DNA of 64,000 nt from Bugula neritina (Eukaryota > Bryozoa > Gymnolaemata > Cheilostomatida > Bugulidae), in the NCBI GenBank assembly GCA_964035545.1, contig OZ037768.1, positions 9,911,241 through 9,975,240 on the forward strand. The letters are read 5' to 3'. A program made the translations under genes and the position numbers. The notes under the pieces were generated by a model, which was not told where the DNA came from, did no database searches, and saw nothing but the letters and a program-made list of their open reading frames with translations. Shown one piece after another: positions 35,388 to 46,031 of this stretch (position 1 is its first letter; the number at the start of each line of letters is the position of its first letter).

Positions 35388-38300
35388 TTATGCTATGGCA
35401 GTTGCTTCTGGTAAAAACTTCTCCCAGTGACTTATCAGCTGTAAGAATCAACACACTTCTATACCAACTGAATATGAAATCTCAAACTCAGAATTGTGCG
35501 AACAAGCAAAGTGAGCATAATTTTTCTAAATAATCAAATAATGCTAGTTAGCTTGTAGTTTTATATACAAATCACATATAAAATAAACAAATGTATGAAT
35601 AAATGATCAACACTCAGATTTCAGCTGCAAGAAATCAATTAATTAATACTAGAAGGTATAACACTTGCCTGCTCCTCATTGTTCAGAAGTCTCTCTAAGT
35701 AGTTAACCAGATTTGCTTTAAAATCTTTGCATCGCTTCTTATCAAACTGAGCCACTTCTTTTTTTAATGCATCACTAATCTTCTTAAAATCTTTTTCACC
35801 TTTCTCCACCTTTTCCTCCCACTTAAAACAAGCGCATCAGTTGTAAGCAAATATACCAAACAAACTAGTTCAATAGTTTACAAGTTTATTCCACATAAAA
35901 AGCATATTGACTAGGCTCTAACAACTCTTATTTCACCAGAGCTAAAAACAGTACATACCTCTTTACATTCAGCTTGTATTTGTGGTAATTTATCAGTTTT
36001 ATGTGCTAGTTCCAGCTTGACCTTGGCTTCACGCTTCTTTGTTAACGCTGCCTCAGCATCCTTCCATGACTTGTATATTTTGATTCTCTCACCAAATACC
36101 TCCTACAAGAATAGCATATAGATATGATTTCAAACGTTATCTTGATAAAATTTCATCTCTCCAAGGATTTTTGGGAATTTGCTCATAACCATAGTAACAA
36201 ATTCATGTTCTCTGAAATTTAGTAAGAAAATTTAGAAAATTAAAACCTGGTAGAATCATTTCATTACGCTGCTTATATAATTCTATTTTTAATTTGAAAA
36301 CTATAGTCTGGCTTGCAAATATAGTTTATAACTACCACGTATTTATAATGATGGCTTAAATTTGTTGATTTCAACGACCTTGACACGATCACCATAGAAA
36401 CACAAATAACTTTATATTTGTTCTCACATAAAATGTTAGTATACATGCATTAAAAGCTAAGCAGATCAACTGTTAGTCTAAATACAGTACAACAATAATC
36501 TTGCGATGAAATGACTTTCAAACAGTTAATCAGGTGACTCATGGCGTACTTAAGAGAAAATACAGCAACAAGAACTGAGATACCGAGCATATTCAACTTG
36601 AATGACTACCTTGACAGCACTTATTTGACTCAAGTAATCTTTTAGAAGTTCGCTGAACGTAAAGAAGTCGGAATCTGCCTGCTCCTCGGTGATCTGTTGA
36701 ATACTCTCTTCGACTTGAGACAACTTAGTCATCACTTGGGAGAGGTTGGTGTGCTCATCCCCACCGGCAACTACAGCCAGCGCCTTAGCCAGGCTACTGG
36801 TACTCTGGGAGCAGGCTGTGTAACAACATACACACATTGAACACACATAATTATTTTAAAAATTTCACTACTTAATACTGTGACTGATTTTAATGCTGAC
36901 AAACACAATATAATGTGGGCAAAACTTAATACAAAAAAATCTTATAGTCGTATCGTTTAATACAAAAGAACTCAAAATGTTTCAGTATTTATAAGCACAG
37001 AGTAGCGACTACAGACATTGGGAGTGCAGAGTAAGCAATTATGTTTCACACACATGCATAGTGACACAAAACAAAAAATTAATTAAAACTATTCTGATAT
37101 TGAAGTGAAAATACTGGTAACTCACTGTGACGCTTGATGACCAGTGTCTCTGAGCTTTCATGTAGCTTTCTAAGTTGGATTTCAAAATTCTCTATTTGCT
37201 GAATTTTATCATCAAACCACTAAATATTGGAACAAAAATATTAGATTATCAACAAATTATAGACAATTCAACAAATGTGATAATTTATTCCGAATCAAAG
37301 CTGCAATAACTAGCATGTGCTACATCTTTGATTCCGACAAGAGCAAATGGTGAAGTCAGAAAAGGCATTGAATCATAACTGCTACTGTAGGACATCAGTA
37401 AGGACAATCACATAACCCTTGACATCTATATTCATATAAACTCTTAATCATGAAAGAGATTGAGACTAGAATAAGTCTAAATTTTAAACAAGAGAATAAT
37501 CTCCATGTAAAATACGAACTCATTACAAGACTTATAGTTGAGAGGTGACGCAGGCTACATGAAGTAACAAACAGACAAACCTGATCAGTTTCTGTCATGT
37601 TAGCAGACAGTTTAGTCACAGCATCACCAACTTTACCAAAGAGACGCATTACGCCGGCTGCACTTAGTGCAGAAGTACCTGAAGCTTTAGGTAAGTCGGT
37701 ATCCATTGTAAGAAAGTCCCGAACATCTGGGTCCATTCTCAGAGTAGAGTGGGCAACTATTCGGTTCATATACCTAAACAGAGACAATACAATAGCAGAG
37801 GTGATAAGGGGGCTGCCAAGGTCTACCATGTGGACTGGAAATCAGTATACGAGAAGAGCACCTGGAGCGCATGCATCCACTATGCTAATAAGGCAGTTAA
37901 TAGTTACTTAAAAACCTCACTCTCATAACTGAGCTTTGAACGGTTTCATAAAATTATCCACCAATCCATAAGAAGCCAAAATTAGAAACATAAATGGGTC
38001 ATTTTACTTAATTTAGTACACACTGGAAAATTCCAGTTGTTAGCTATTTTTCACAATTTAGCTGCTATTGAATATGGACTTTTGCCTAAAAATAATAAAA
38101 TACCAATAAATACACCTAAATAATCAAAGTTCTTTATAATGTTGCTTACTTTCCCATGTTTTTCCTAATTATTCAGCTAATTTGGATTGCGGACCGTAAC
38201 AAAAAACCATGACGGTCCGCAATCAAAATTAGCCAAATAATTAGGAAAAAACATAAGAAACTAAGCAAAATCAAAAAGAACCTCCGTGTATTTAGGTGTA

Positions 38301-41115
38301 TCTATTGATGTTTTATTAGTTTAGAGCAAAAAACAATAGACATAAGCAGCTAAATTGTGAAAAATAACTAAAAACTAAAATTTTGGAGTGTGTACTAAAT
38401 TAAGTAAAATGACTCAAATACAACATAATAAAACAAAATAAAAGCTCTGCCATAGACATAGTTCATTATATTTTCTTTTCTTACCGCTCTAAGGCTGCAC
38501 GACGTTTCTCAATGAAATCTTGAGAGCCTGATTCCTCTTTCGACATTTTAACTTTAGCCATACCTACCGAAATAGTTGGCCTATTAAATATGTATATGAT
38601 TACCTAGAAACTTCCATAAAATAATACTGTATGGATGCAAAACCCCATTTATCAAGAAAGCTCAAGCAACATAAAATAGTAACTTCACACAAATTTCTCA
38701 TTTTATCTCCCAGTTACTGCTTGTAATGTATGACATAACTGAGAAGGAAAGGCTTATACGAACCCATTGCACTTTTCTCCGGTGGTTTTGGAACGATCAC
38801 ACCATTTACTCGGTGCTTATGAACTAACTTCTCATGGAGACCAAGAAAGTCACTGAATCGTCTTTTCACAGAAAATTGTGACTTCTGAAAAGCTGGAATG
38901 CTTGTCTATAAATAAACATTATAAATAACTAAGGACTCTTTTTTTTAACCAGCAAATAAGAAAATTAGAATAATATTGACTCAATGAATATTCTAAATGT
39001 TTTTTGCAGTATGTAGATGCAAATATGTAAATGGAATAAGCTTGTAAAGCATAATAGAAATACGAGCTTTCTATGAATACTTACAACTGTATTTACTTGG
39101 TACACCATGTAGGCATTCATTCCGTCACCAACTTTAGATGGGTTGTTAACACTTATTTCTATATTAAACTGATCTTTAGCTTCAGCCTCCTGCAAACCAA
39201 TATACAAACGACTAGATGGTAAATGTACACATCAGATCACTTAGACAGATTCAATACCAAGTAGCTTAAAAATTGCACTACTACTGAAATAAAGTACACT
39301 CAACAAGTATATCATTGTACTTTTATATACAGAAACATAAATTTTGTGATACACTAATATGTGAATTTCATAATGCAATGCAGGCATATCTAGTTTAGTT
39401 TTATAACACAGTATTGCAAGTTCTACCTCCTCGGGTGTCAACATATCAGCTGAAGGCTTTTCCCCATTCAATGTGAGAGAGGATGATGGTACAGTCTCTT
39501 TCTTGACGGGAAGATCTGAAGATGGAGTAGCAAAAAGATCTTCTCCATCATCAGGATCATTACTAGGAGCACTCAGATCAAGTGTTGTTGGTTCTACTGG
39601 CTCAGCACTATCTTCTTTACCCTCCTCTGTCACAGTAACTATGTGAACAGTCAGAGAATCTAGTCACTCTAATCTTACTAGTATCACACATATTATTATA
39701 GCATGTGTCAAAGAGCACTTAAGAATTAAAACACACTGCAAGTGTACAAAAACCGCTTAATAAGCAAAAAAAGAGGATTTTAATGAAAATTTTATTATAG
39801 TAGCATAAGAAGCATTTACTTTATCAACTGGTAAACAAAAATGTGTTATAGGCCAATTTATTCATGAAAGCTAAAAAGATACTAAAATTGATCATGATAT
39901 ATTTGGTAGTACTAAACTTTTAAAGAAAACATGTACACAGTATTCAACCTATTCCCTCACATGTGCTAGCAATAGGCTGTTCCAAAAATAATCAGCAAAA
40001 CTATTTAAATGAAAAAACTAACAAAAAATATTTTATACAATAAAAAACCTGTTTCGGAGGGTTTAGCATCTATTATATTCTCATCAACTTCAGCATCTAC
40101 ATGAGCGCTTAACTCAGCCGCTGGTTCAGGATCTAATTGAGCTACTGACTCAGTATTTACTTCAATTTTCTACAAAATAATAATCAAAGTACATCAGACT
40201 TACTTTTAAAGTGAAACTAAATTATAACAATAAAAAGAAAATCCAATTGATAAAAATGGCAAGGAGTAAGTCAGTAATTATGCAACAAGAATAAAAATTT
40301 AAACTAGCCACGAGAGTAAGAAAGTGAGAGTATGTGTAGCGAGTACTATCAGTATCAAACATAAGTATAACCATTACAGCCAAGTATATAAAAATAACTA
40401 TCTGACTATCGCCATCACCATGACCAGCCTAAAAGTCAAGGGGCAGACATATGTGATATGATCATGTTGATTGACTTTGAGTGAATGAATTCATTGAGTA
40501 AATTATTATTACGCTTGGAGCGAAAATAATGACCATACTGATAATCACTTCATACTGCTACTCATACTGTAACTGGTGCTATTACTATTAGTATAACTAT
40601 AAAATTAAGTATTACTTACAGTTATAGTCATAAGTTAATGACTTGGGGTTATACTTATTGTTAACCTATACTAACAGTAACACTTAAACTTTACTTATAT
40701 TTATTACTGGTACCGATAGTTATATTTATACATTAACTTATAGTTATAGTGATATACTTATAGCAAGAATTAGTTTCACAGCGTGAATGCAGATGCTAAA
40801 AATTACAATCAATAGTAACGTGATTCACCACACAATATTTCAAAGTAAAAGCAAACGCTTTAGTCATTCTGATACTCAATTCCATACTCAAACTCAAAGT
40901 GAAATGAAGTCGAAAGTCAAACTCAAAGTAAATAGCCTAAAAGCAAATATTTATTCAAGAGATTTTGGATTGCAAAATAAAGACTGAGAGGTAGTCTTGA
41001 CAATTTATAGTACCGGCTGTGATAGTGCACTTTTGAAAATGTCATCGTCGTCATCATCTTCACCAAATAAGTCTGGTTCATTTTCCAATGGGGGAGGTTC
41101 TCGTTCTTCCGCCAT
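35388..41115 (-). CDS. SNX2: sorting nexin 1/2 (retromer-associated PX-BAR protein), 12 exons
   Basis: Exons in transcript order: 41115-41014, 40169-40049, 39638-39427, 39189-39085, 38905-38764, 38563-38485, 37773-37581, 37219-37126, 36815-36610, 36102-35959, 35821-35669, 35438-35388; together 533 codons plus TAA (vertebrate SNX1/2 are about 520). The start [10 protein letters not shown] resembles SNX2. An acidic N-terminal region carries two DLFG/EDLF-type motifs. The PX domain spans exons 4-7 ([55 protein letters not shown]), with the PI3P-contacting RRFSDF present. The BAR domain follows ([59 protein letters not shown]) and the end is [15 protein letters not shown]1/2 dimerise with SNX5/6 to tubulate endosomes for retrograde sorting (family knowledge). 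The last intron uses a GC donor. Introns hold a 420-bp foldback element and a SINE fragment. Confidence 0.94.
37325..37400 (+). repeat. SINE fragment in SNX intron
   Basis: TTGATTCCGACAAG (B-box-like), then AATGGTGAAG, GGCATTGAATCATAACTGCT match the order and words of the SINE at 47.93 kb (GGTTCAAGCCC, TTGGTGATGG, GCATTCAGTCATAATTGCT). Confidence 0.5.
37996..38415. mobile_element. 420-bp foldback element, copy 1 (AAAT target duplication)
   Basis: The whole element is one long imperfect palindrome: left end GGGTCATTTTACTTAATTTA, right end its complement, converging on a central GCGGACCGT/ACGGTCCGC stem. AAAT at 37992-37995 is repeated at 38416-38419. It lies in the SNX1/2 intron between 38484 and 37774. 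Same family, same 420-bp length, as 53429-53848. No coding capacity. Confidence 0.88.
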
Positions 41116-41125
41116 AGCTTCTGGT

Positions 41126-41131
41126 CACGTG
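41126..41131. promoter_or_regulatory. E-box CACGTG in SNX1/2 proximal promoter or 5'UTR
   Basis: CACGTG within GTCACGTGTGAC, 11 bp upstream of the SNX1/2 start codon. It resembles the TFEB/MITF-type CLEAR motif (GTCACGTGAC). A CCAAT box on the minus strand (ATTGG, 41231-41235) and an octamer-like ATTTGCAT lie further upstream. Function is inferred from motif and position only. Confidence 0.35.
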
Positions 41132-42103
41132 TGACAACAAGCTGCTACGATTAGTTGCAAACAAGTGAATGGCTTGTTCGCGATTTGCATCTTGTACTTC
41201 TAATCAGCGTGCGTTCTACCTCTGCTTCTGATTGGTACATATCGTAGAGTTTTGGGGATAACTCTACTGCACAAATGATTTCTTTATAAATGACAAACAC
41301 TCCGCAGAAAAAAGACAACTCCCACTAAAACACCTCCAATGCTCTCTACTCTATAGTCTATACTCTATACTCTATACTCTATAGTTTATACTGTCAATAG
41401 TCTATAGTGTAGTTTATTTAGGTAATAAACTGATAATATCTTATGATGATCATAAAATAATTTATTCAACTACAGTTTCTGTCCAAAAACAATCGCAATA
41501 ACTATAAATTTATAATCACTACATGTAGTTGACATAACTATAAAAGCCTATACATCAATCTATTGAGGCATTTTTACAAACCTAAATGGTAAATATAAAA
41601 GACAACAGTGTATGATTATTAAATAAAACTGAGAGCAATTACCCAAGTTTAGTAACCAAACATTCAAGCTTTTAATTAATAGAACATGAAATAAAATTAA
41701 CTTATTTTGAGCTATTATACCACATTTACAATCTGAAACAGAATTTTTACAATGAGTCACATTTATTTATGTTGGAAGCATGAAAGACTTAAACATCAGT
41801 TTATAGTTTAGTCATTTGCTGTTTTCTATCTTTTAAATTAATATCATATATTTACGACACCAATAAAAGTTAATAAACCAAACTAGGAAGGTTATTCTCT
41901 GAATGTGCTCTGTGATCTTTTTAAATTATAGTCTGTTTCTTCTCAGAATTTTATGTGTATAGTTCTATATAGTTGCTAGATTATTCATGCTTTCACATAT
42001 CACATTCTGTACAGTTATGTGCATTCTTTGCATACATATAACTAATTTATTTGAAAGAGACATTGAACTGAACTCTATGGCTGTAGTAACAAGAAAAAGC
42101 ATT
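41132..42103. other. intergenic between lectin and SNX1/2
   Basis: Promoter of SNX1/2 at the left. 41336-41410 is a run of CTCTATA/CTATAGT heptamer-like repeats. The remainder is AT-rich with no gene seen; the lectin 3'UTR should occupy the right end. Confidence 0.5.
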
Positions 42104-44814
42104 TTAATAATTTATAGGAACTTTTTCACAAATATAGGCTAGTGTAGCGTCGCAGTAACCATCATCAAAATGGTACCAATCATCAGTCGGATGGCGACTA
42201 TCACCATTGGCAAATAGATTAAGGCAGTCTTGTCGACCACCGTAATTATCTGGTTGCCCTGTCGCCCAATCAGTTGTCAGTATTGGGGAGTCTGCAATCA
42301 GCCCATTCCAGTACCACACACCATTTCTTTCAAACCCTCCAATCCAAGATATTTCTCTTAAAATGCTGTGATAAGCTCTATAGCCTCGCATCCAAATGAT
42401 TTCTTCTTTAGATTCAAGAACAGCAAGATGACCACCCATATCTCTGCAAAACCCTTGCGCAGATTTCCAGTTTGCCTTAGGTGACATCACAAACTTATAG
42501 CATGACCCATAAGGACCATCTATCCATCCATTCCCACATGGTAATTTTCCTAAGGCAGTTACTACAAATTCAAATCATTTCATATAAGCTTTCATCAAAT
42601 TTGTTTTTTTCTTTATGAAATATAAAAAATACATACATATGTCTTTTGCGCAATCAACACTGCAATTTGTTTAGTTGGTAAGTTTTGCTTTCTATATACA
42701 AGTATATTTATAAATTCAAAGTCTAATCAAATTATATGAGCTCAAACTCAAAACCCTAAGGTGGTGCAAAGGTTTCATCCCGGATAGACGCTTCCCACTT
42801 GAACGCTTCCCAGTTAGGTGCCATTTTTTATTTTGGTGTAATACCTATATATAGTAACATACTTATGTATATGTATAATATATTTATAAAACTGTTGTAT
42901 TGATTGCTAAACATAAAATAGTAGTTATTAATATGAATTATCTGGAATGGTATTCCAATTTTCATGGACTTGTGTGGGACAAAAAAACATTAATACATTA
43001 ATAATCGATATTATCCTTAATGAATACTTATTAATGAAATATTTTTTCAAGCAACAAGAAGTATAAAAAATGCAAAATGAGTAAGTTAATGAAGATCAAA
43101 GGAATTTATTTATGTGCTAAATAACAATAATTGATATAAATATACATATATCTCAATAATATTTAAATAAATTGCACATGAAATACATATATTGTACTAA
43201 AATAAGCAAATAGCATCTAACTGGGAAGTGTCCATGTGGGAAGCGTTTAAGTGGGAAATTTAACCTAGCGTCTAACTGGGAAGAGTCTATCTGGGATGAC
43301 ACCAGTGCAAAGAGTTTGCTTAACTTGGGTTTACTTTTTTGGTTTGGTGATTGAGTTTGAGATGTGACTGCTTGATTTCATAGCTAGACAACTTCTCAAA
43401 ATATCAAAGTTTTGCTAAAATTTCCACTATTCTGAAAAAAATTACAAAAGGGTATTTAGTTCTGAGACCCAAACTCCCAAAAATAGTAACAAACAATATT
43501 TAATCATTTACTATTTAAAGGATTGCTCTATCTTAGTTTATTACAATCACATTATAATTATGAACTATAATCTAATGTGTATGCAAGCAATTGTGACTTT
43601 GCAAAGGGATATATGCCTAGAAAACAGCTTTTCAAAATTCCAATTTTGAGGGAGGTAAAATTTTCAGCCATGAAAAAGAATAGCCTAATACGTGACGTGT
43701 GAACGCCAGTAACTATGCTGCACGTGCTAACTATAACGCTAGTATTCAAGGTTGCTGAGCGCAACATCAACCAATAACGCTCAAGCAGTTACAGTGCGCT
43801 ATATAGGTCAGCTTTGGTGTGCCCGTAATATTGCACAATCTGACCTAGTTTAGATCGATCGCAGGCATTCATCCTAAAGAATGGATGTTTTTGCAATGCT
43901 TTTTTCTATGTTTACAAGCAAAATATGGCCTAATGTTATCACATACATGTTATTTAACATGTCAAAAAACTATAGATTGAGATAATTCACATTTGCACTT
44001 CTATAAATATACAAATTACGAGCTGAAAGATCACATCTCACAGTCATATTTCTATAGTTATTCATTTGTATAGTCACGTGACCAGCAGGAATGCTGGCGC
44101 TGTTATGTCACATTTCCCAGCTCATTTCAAAATCGGCGTTTTGGCTGTTACCAATCTACACCCTCAACTTCAACTAACTTTTTCTACCTTTGGTCAAATG
44201 CTTTTTGTCAATGCATGCTTAGAAAAACACAATATTATGTGTGTGTGACCTAAATGGCCATTTATTAGACAAGATAGAGCAATCCTTTAATATCATAAAA
44301 ATTTATTTTTGAGCCTTTTATTCTACTATTGTAAGTAATTATAGTAATTTAGTAACCTGATGATGAAAAAAATAACTCAAATTCTAAGCATCATAGTATA
44401 ATGATACAAGATATTTTTTTACTGTGATGCACTTTAGAAAATTTTTTCTTTGGTATTTATTACAATATATAGTAAAACATTTGGATTAGTGAATCTCACT
44501 TTAACAGACAATTTTATATATTTTGTATCAAAAGTTTTAACTATATATACATCTTGGAAAACACAATACTAATTATAAAGCAAAATACGGAAACTGGTCA
44601 TTTGTAGAGTCTACTCATGTCTTGCCAAATGTATTTTTAAAATGAATATTCAGATAAACACGAAGTAGGTACTACAAAAAGCACCATTTTGAAATATGCA
44701 GCATTCAATACCACTATACATTATAGATCTACCTTGCACATCACTGAGAAAACTGGCTACAATATGATACTTACCCACACACAGCCAAAAAAGAGTGAAT
44801 ATAACCTTCTCCAT
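42104..44814 (-). CDS. small secreted C-type lectin, single CRD, 2 exons
   Basis: Exon 1, 44814-44775, encodes MEKVIFTLFWLCV, a short hydrophobic signal peptide, and ends in phase 1 at GTAAGT. Exon 2, 42549-42104, enters in the matching phase and encodes one C-type lectin domain; the whole protein is 161 residues. Six cysteines (LPC, GSCY, GFC, QDC, GYC, YIC) fit a long-form CRD with three disulfides. WIGG, WATGQPDN and DDWYHFDDGYC are the expected landmarks. QPD suggests galactose-type specificity and the usual WND is replaced by an acidic DD-rich segment, so calcium binding is plausible but unproven. Such proteins often act in innate immunity or adhesion (family knowledge). The 2.2-kb intron carries two MITEs. 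I joined the exons by phase, signal peptide and strand; another first exon is possible. Confidence 0.8.
42771..43303. mobile_element. 533-bp hAT-like MITE in lectin intron
   Basis: Inverted ends GGTTTCATCCCGGATAGAC and GGTGTCATCCCAGATAGAC. Flanks GGTGCAAA (42763-42770) and AGTGCAAA (43304-43311) form an 8-bp target duplication with one mismatch, as in hAT elements. Inside both ends the word CTTCCCA recurs (at least six times in all), resembling the subterminal transposase-binding repeats of hAT elements. No coding capacity. Confidence 0.75.
43519..44286. mobile_element. 768-bp TTAA-flanked MITE in lectin intron
   Basis: Perfect 16-bp terminal inverted repeats AGGATTGCTCTATCTT, flanked on both sides by TTAA (43515-43518 and 44287-44290), the target used by piggyBac-type transposases. 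Open frames inside are short and unrecognised, so it is non-autonomous. A palindromic GTCACGTGAC lies at 44073-44082. Confidence 0.85.
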
Positions 44815-46031
44815 TTCAGTTAGAGCTGCTATAGTGCAAAATTCAGCAACTATACCATTGTGACTATGGTCTTGAAATTCCTGATGGAGAGTTTGTAGCC
44901 TACAACTTGTGTTTATTTTAGTATGATAGTTATCTAACATTGCCAGATGTTCAAGTTGACATGGCTATCTCGACCCCTACACCATCTAAGTTATTAAAAT
45001 TGCTAGTGATAACATTATATACAATAATAAACAAAATCTATGTTTATAAAAATTAATGCAGCTCCATTACATTACTGCCCTACCTATGGATTTAATGCAT
45101 GCTATGATTATGTCATTATAATACTTCTAATTTAGCTGAGTAACATGTAACCTGGCAACATGCTACTTCATCAACAGGGTCGCCTTTGTTTTAAAACAAA
45201 CAACTTACAAGAGTTTACAGTCACTATCCAGGAGAACTCCCTGGTGGAAAGGTTTTTTTTAAAGCAGCTAATGATTTGTTCTTACATGGCACAGGAGCAA
45301 TTATGACTAAATGTTTTTCCTAACTCAACCACTGATCTCATACTTACTAGGCCAGCACTCGATCCAACACACTATGAAAGCTCCATTTTTAAAGGAGATT
45401 TAGTATTATTACCGGTATGTAGTGCAAATAATCATACTGCAGGTAATAGGAAAACAGCCACCCTAGTTGCAGTTATCTACTTCTTTGTGTTCAATGCAAT
45501 GCAATAATAGAGATTTTAATCCCAAGCACAGTTAAATGAAATAAAATTAATCAGCATACATACATATATATGAGCTTTATTGCACCATCAGGCTTGAGAT
45601 ATAGATATGTAAACAAAAAATCGTGGCTAACAGAGATTCTGAGAAAAAACTTCATAAAATAAACATAGTATAATTAAACACTAAACTCTAGTTAGAACAC
45701 AACATTTCATATTGCATTGACCCAAATTAATTATATTAAACACATGGTAAAGATAAATAATATATAATAATAACATTGTAATAGAAGCTATAGTTGTGTT
45801 GATAAATGTGAAGACAAAGTTTAACCCATGACCAGATATAACATAAACAAAGCCTGAACAAAACAAAAATGCTAGCCTATGACAAAACACCTTATAGAAC
45901 ATATATATCTTACCACTACCTACTATCGTATCTTTTATAAAAGGGAATGTGGATTTTGTTAACAAGGCGCATTAAAAACAACCAATAAGTGGTTCTTAGG
46001 CATACAAGAGCAGTTAGTGAAATTAATCTTC
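44815..46031. other. intergenic between DPY19 gene and lectin
   Basis: AT-rich, no gene recognised. The 3'UTR of the DPY19 gene should begin at 46031 and run leftward; the promoter of the lectin should lie just right of 44814. Confidence 0.5.

Noticed and set aside
42104-42490. Lectin starting at the ATG in MMSPKANW
   Set aside because: The CRD begins earlier in the same exon (LPCGNGW, GSCYKF) and a phase-matched signal-peptide exon exists at 44814-44775.
44650-44940. 96-residue minus-strand ORF as a gene of its own
   Set aside because: Only its MEKVIFTLFWLCV part, followed by GTAAGT, makes sense, as exon 1 of the lectin.
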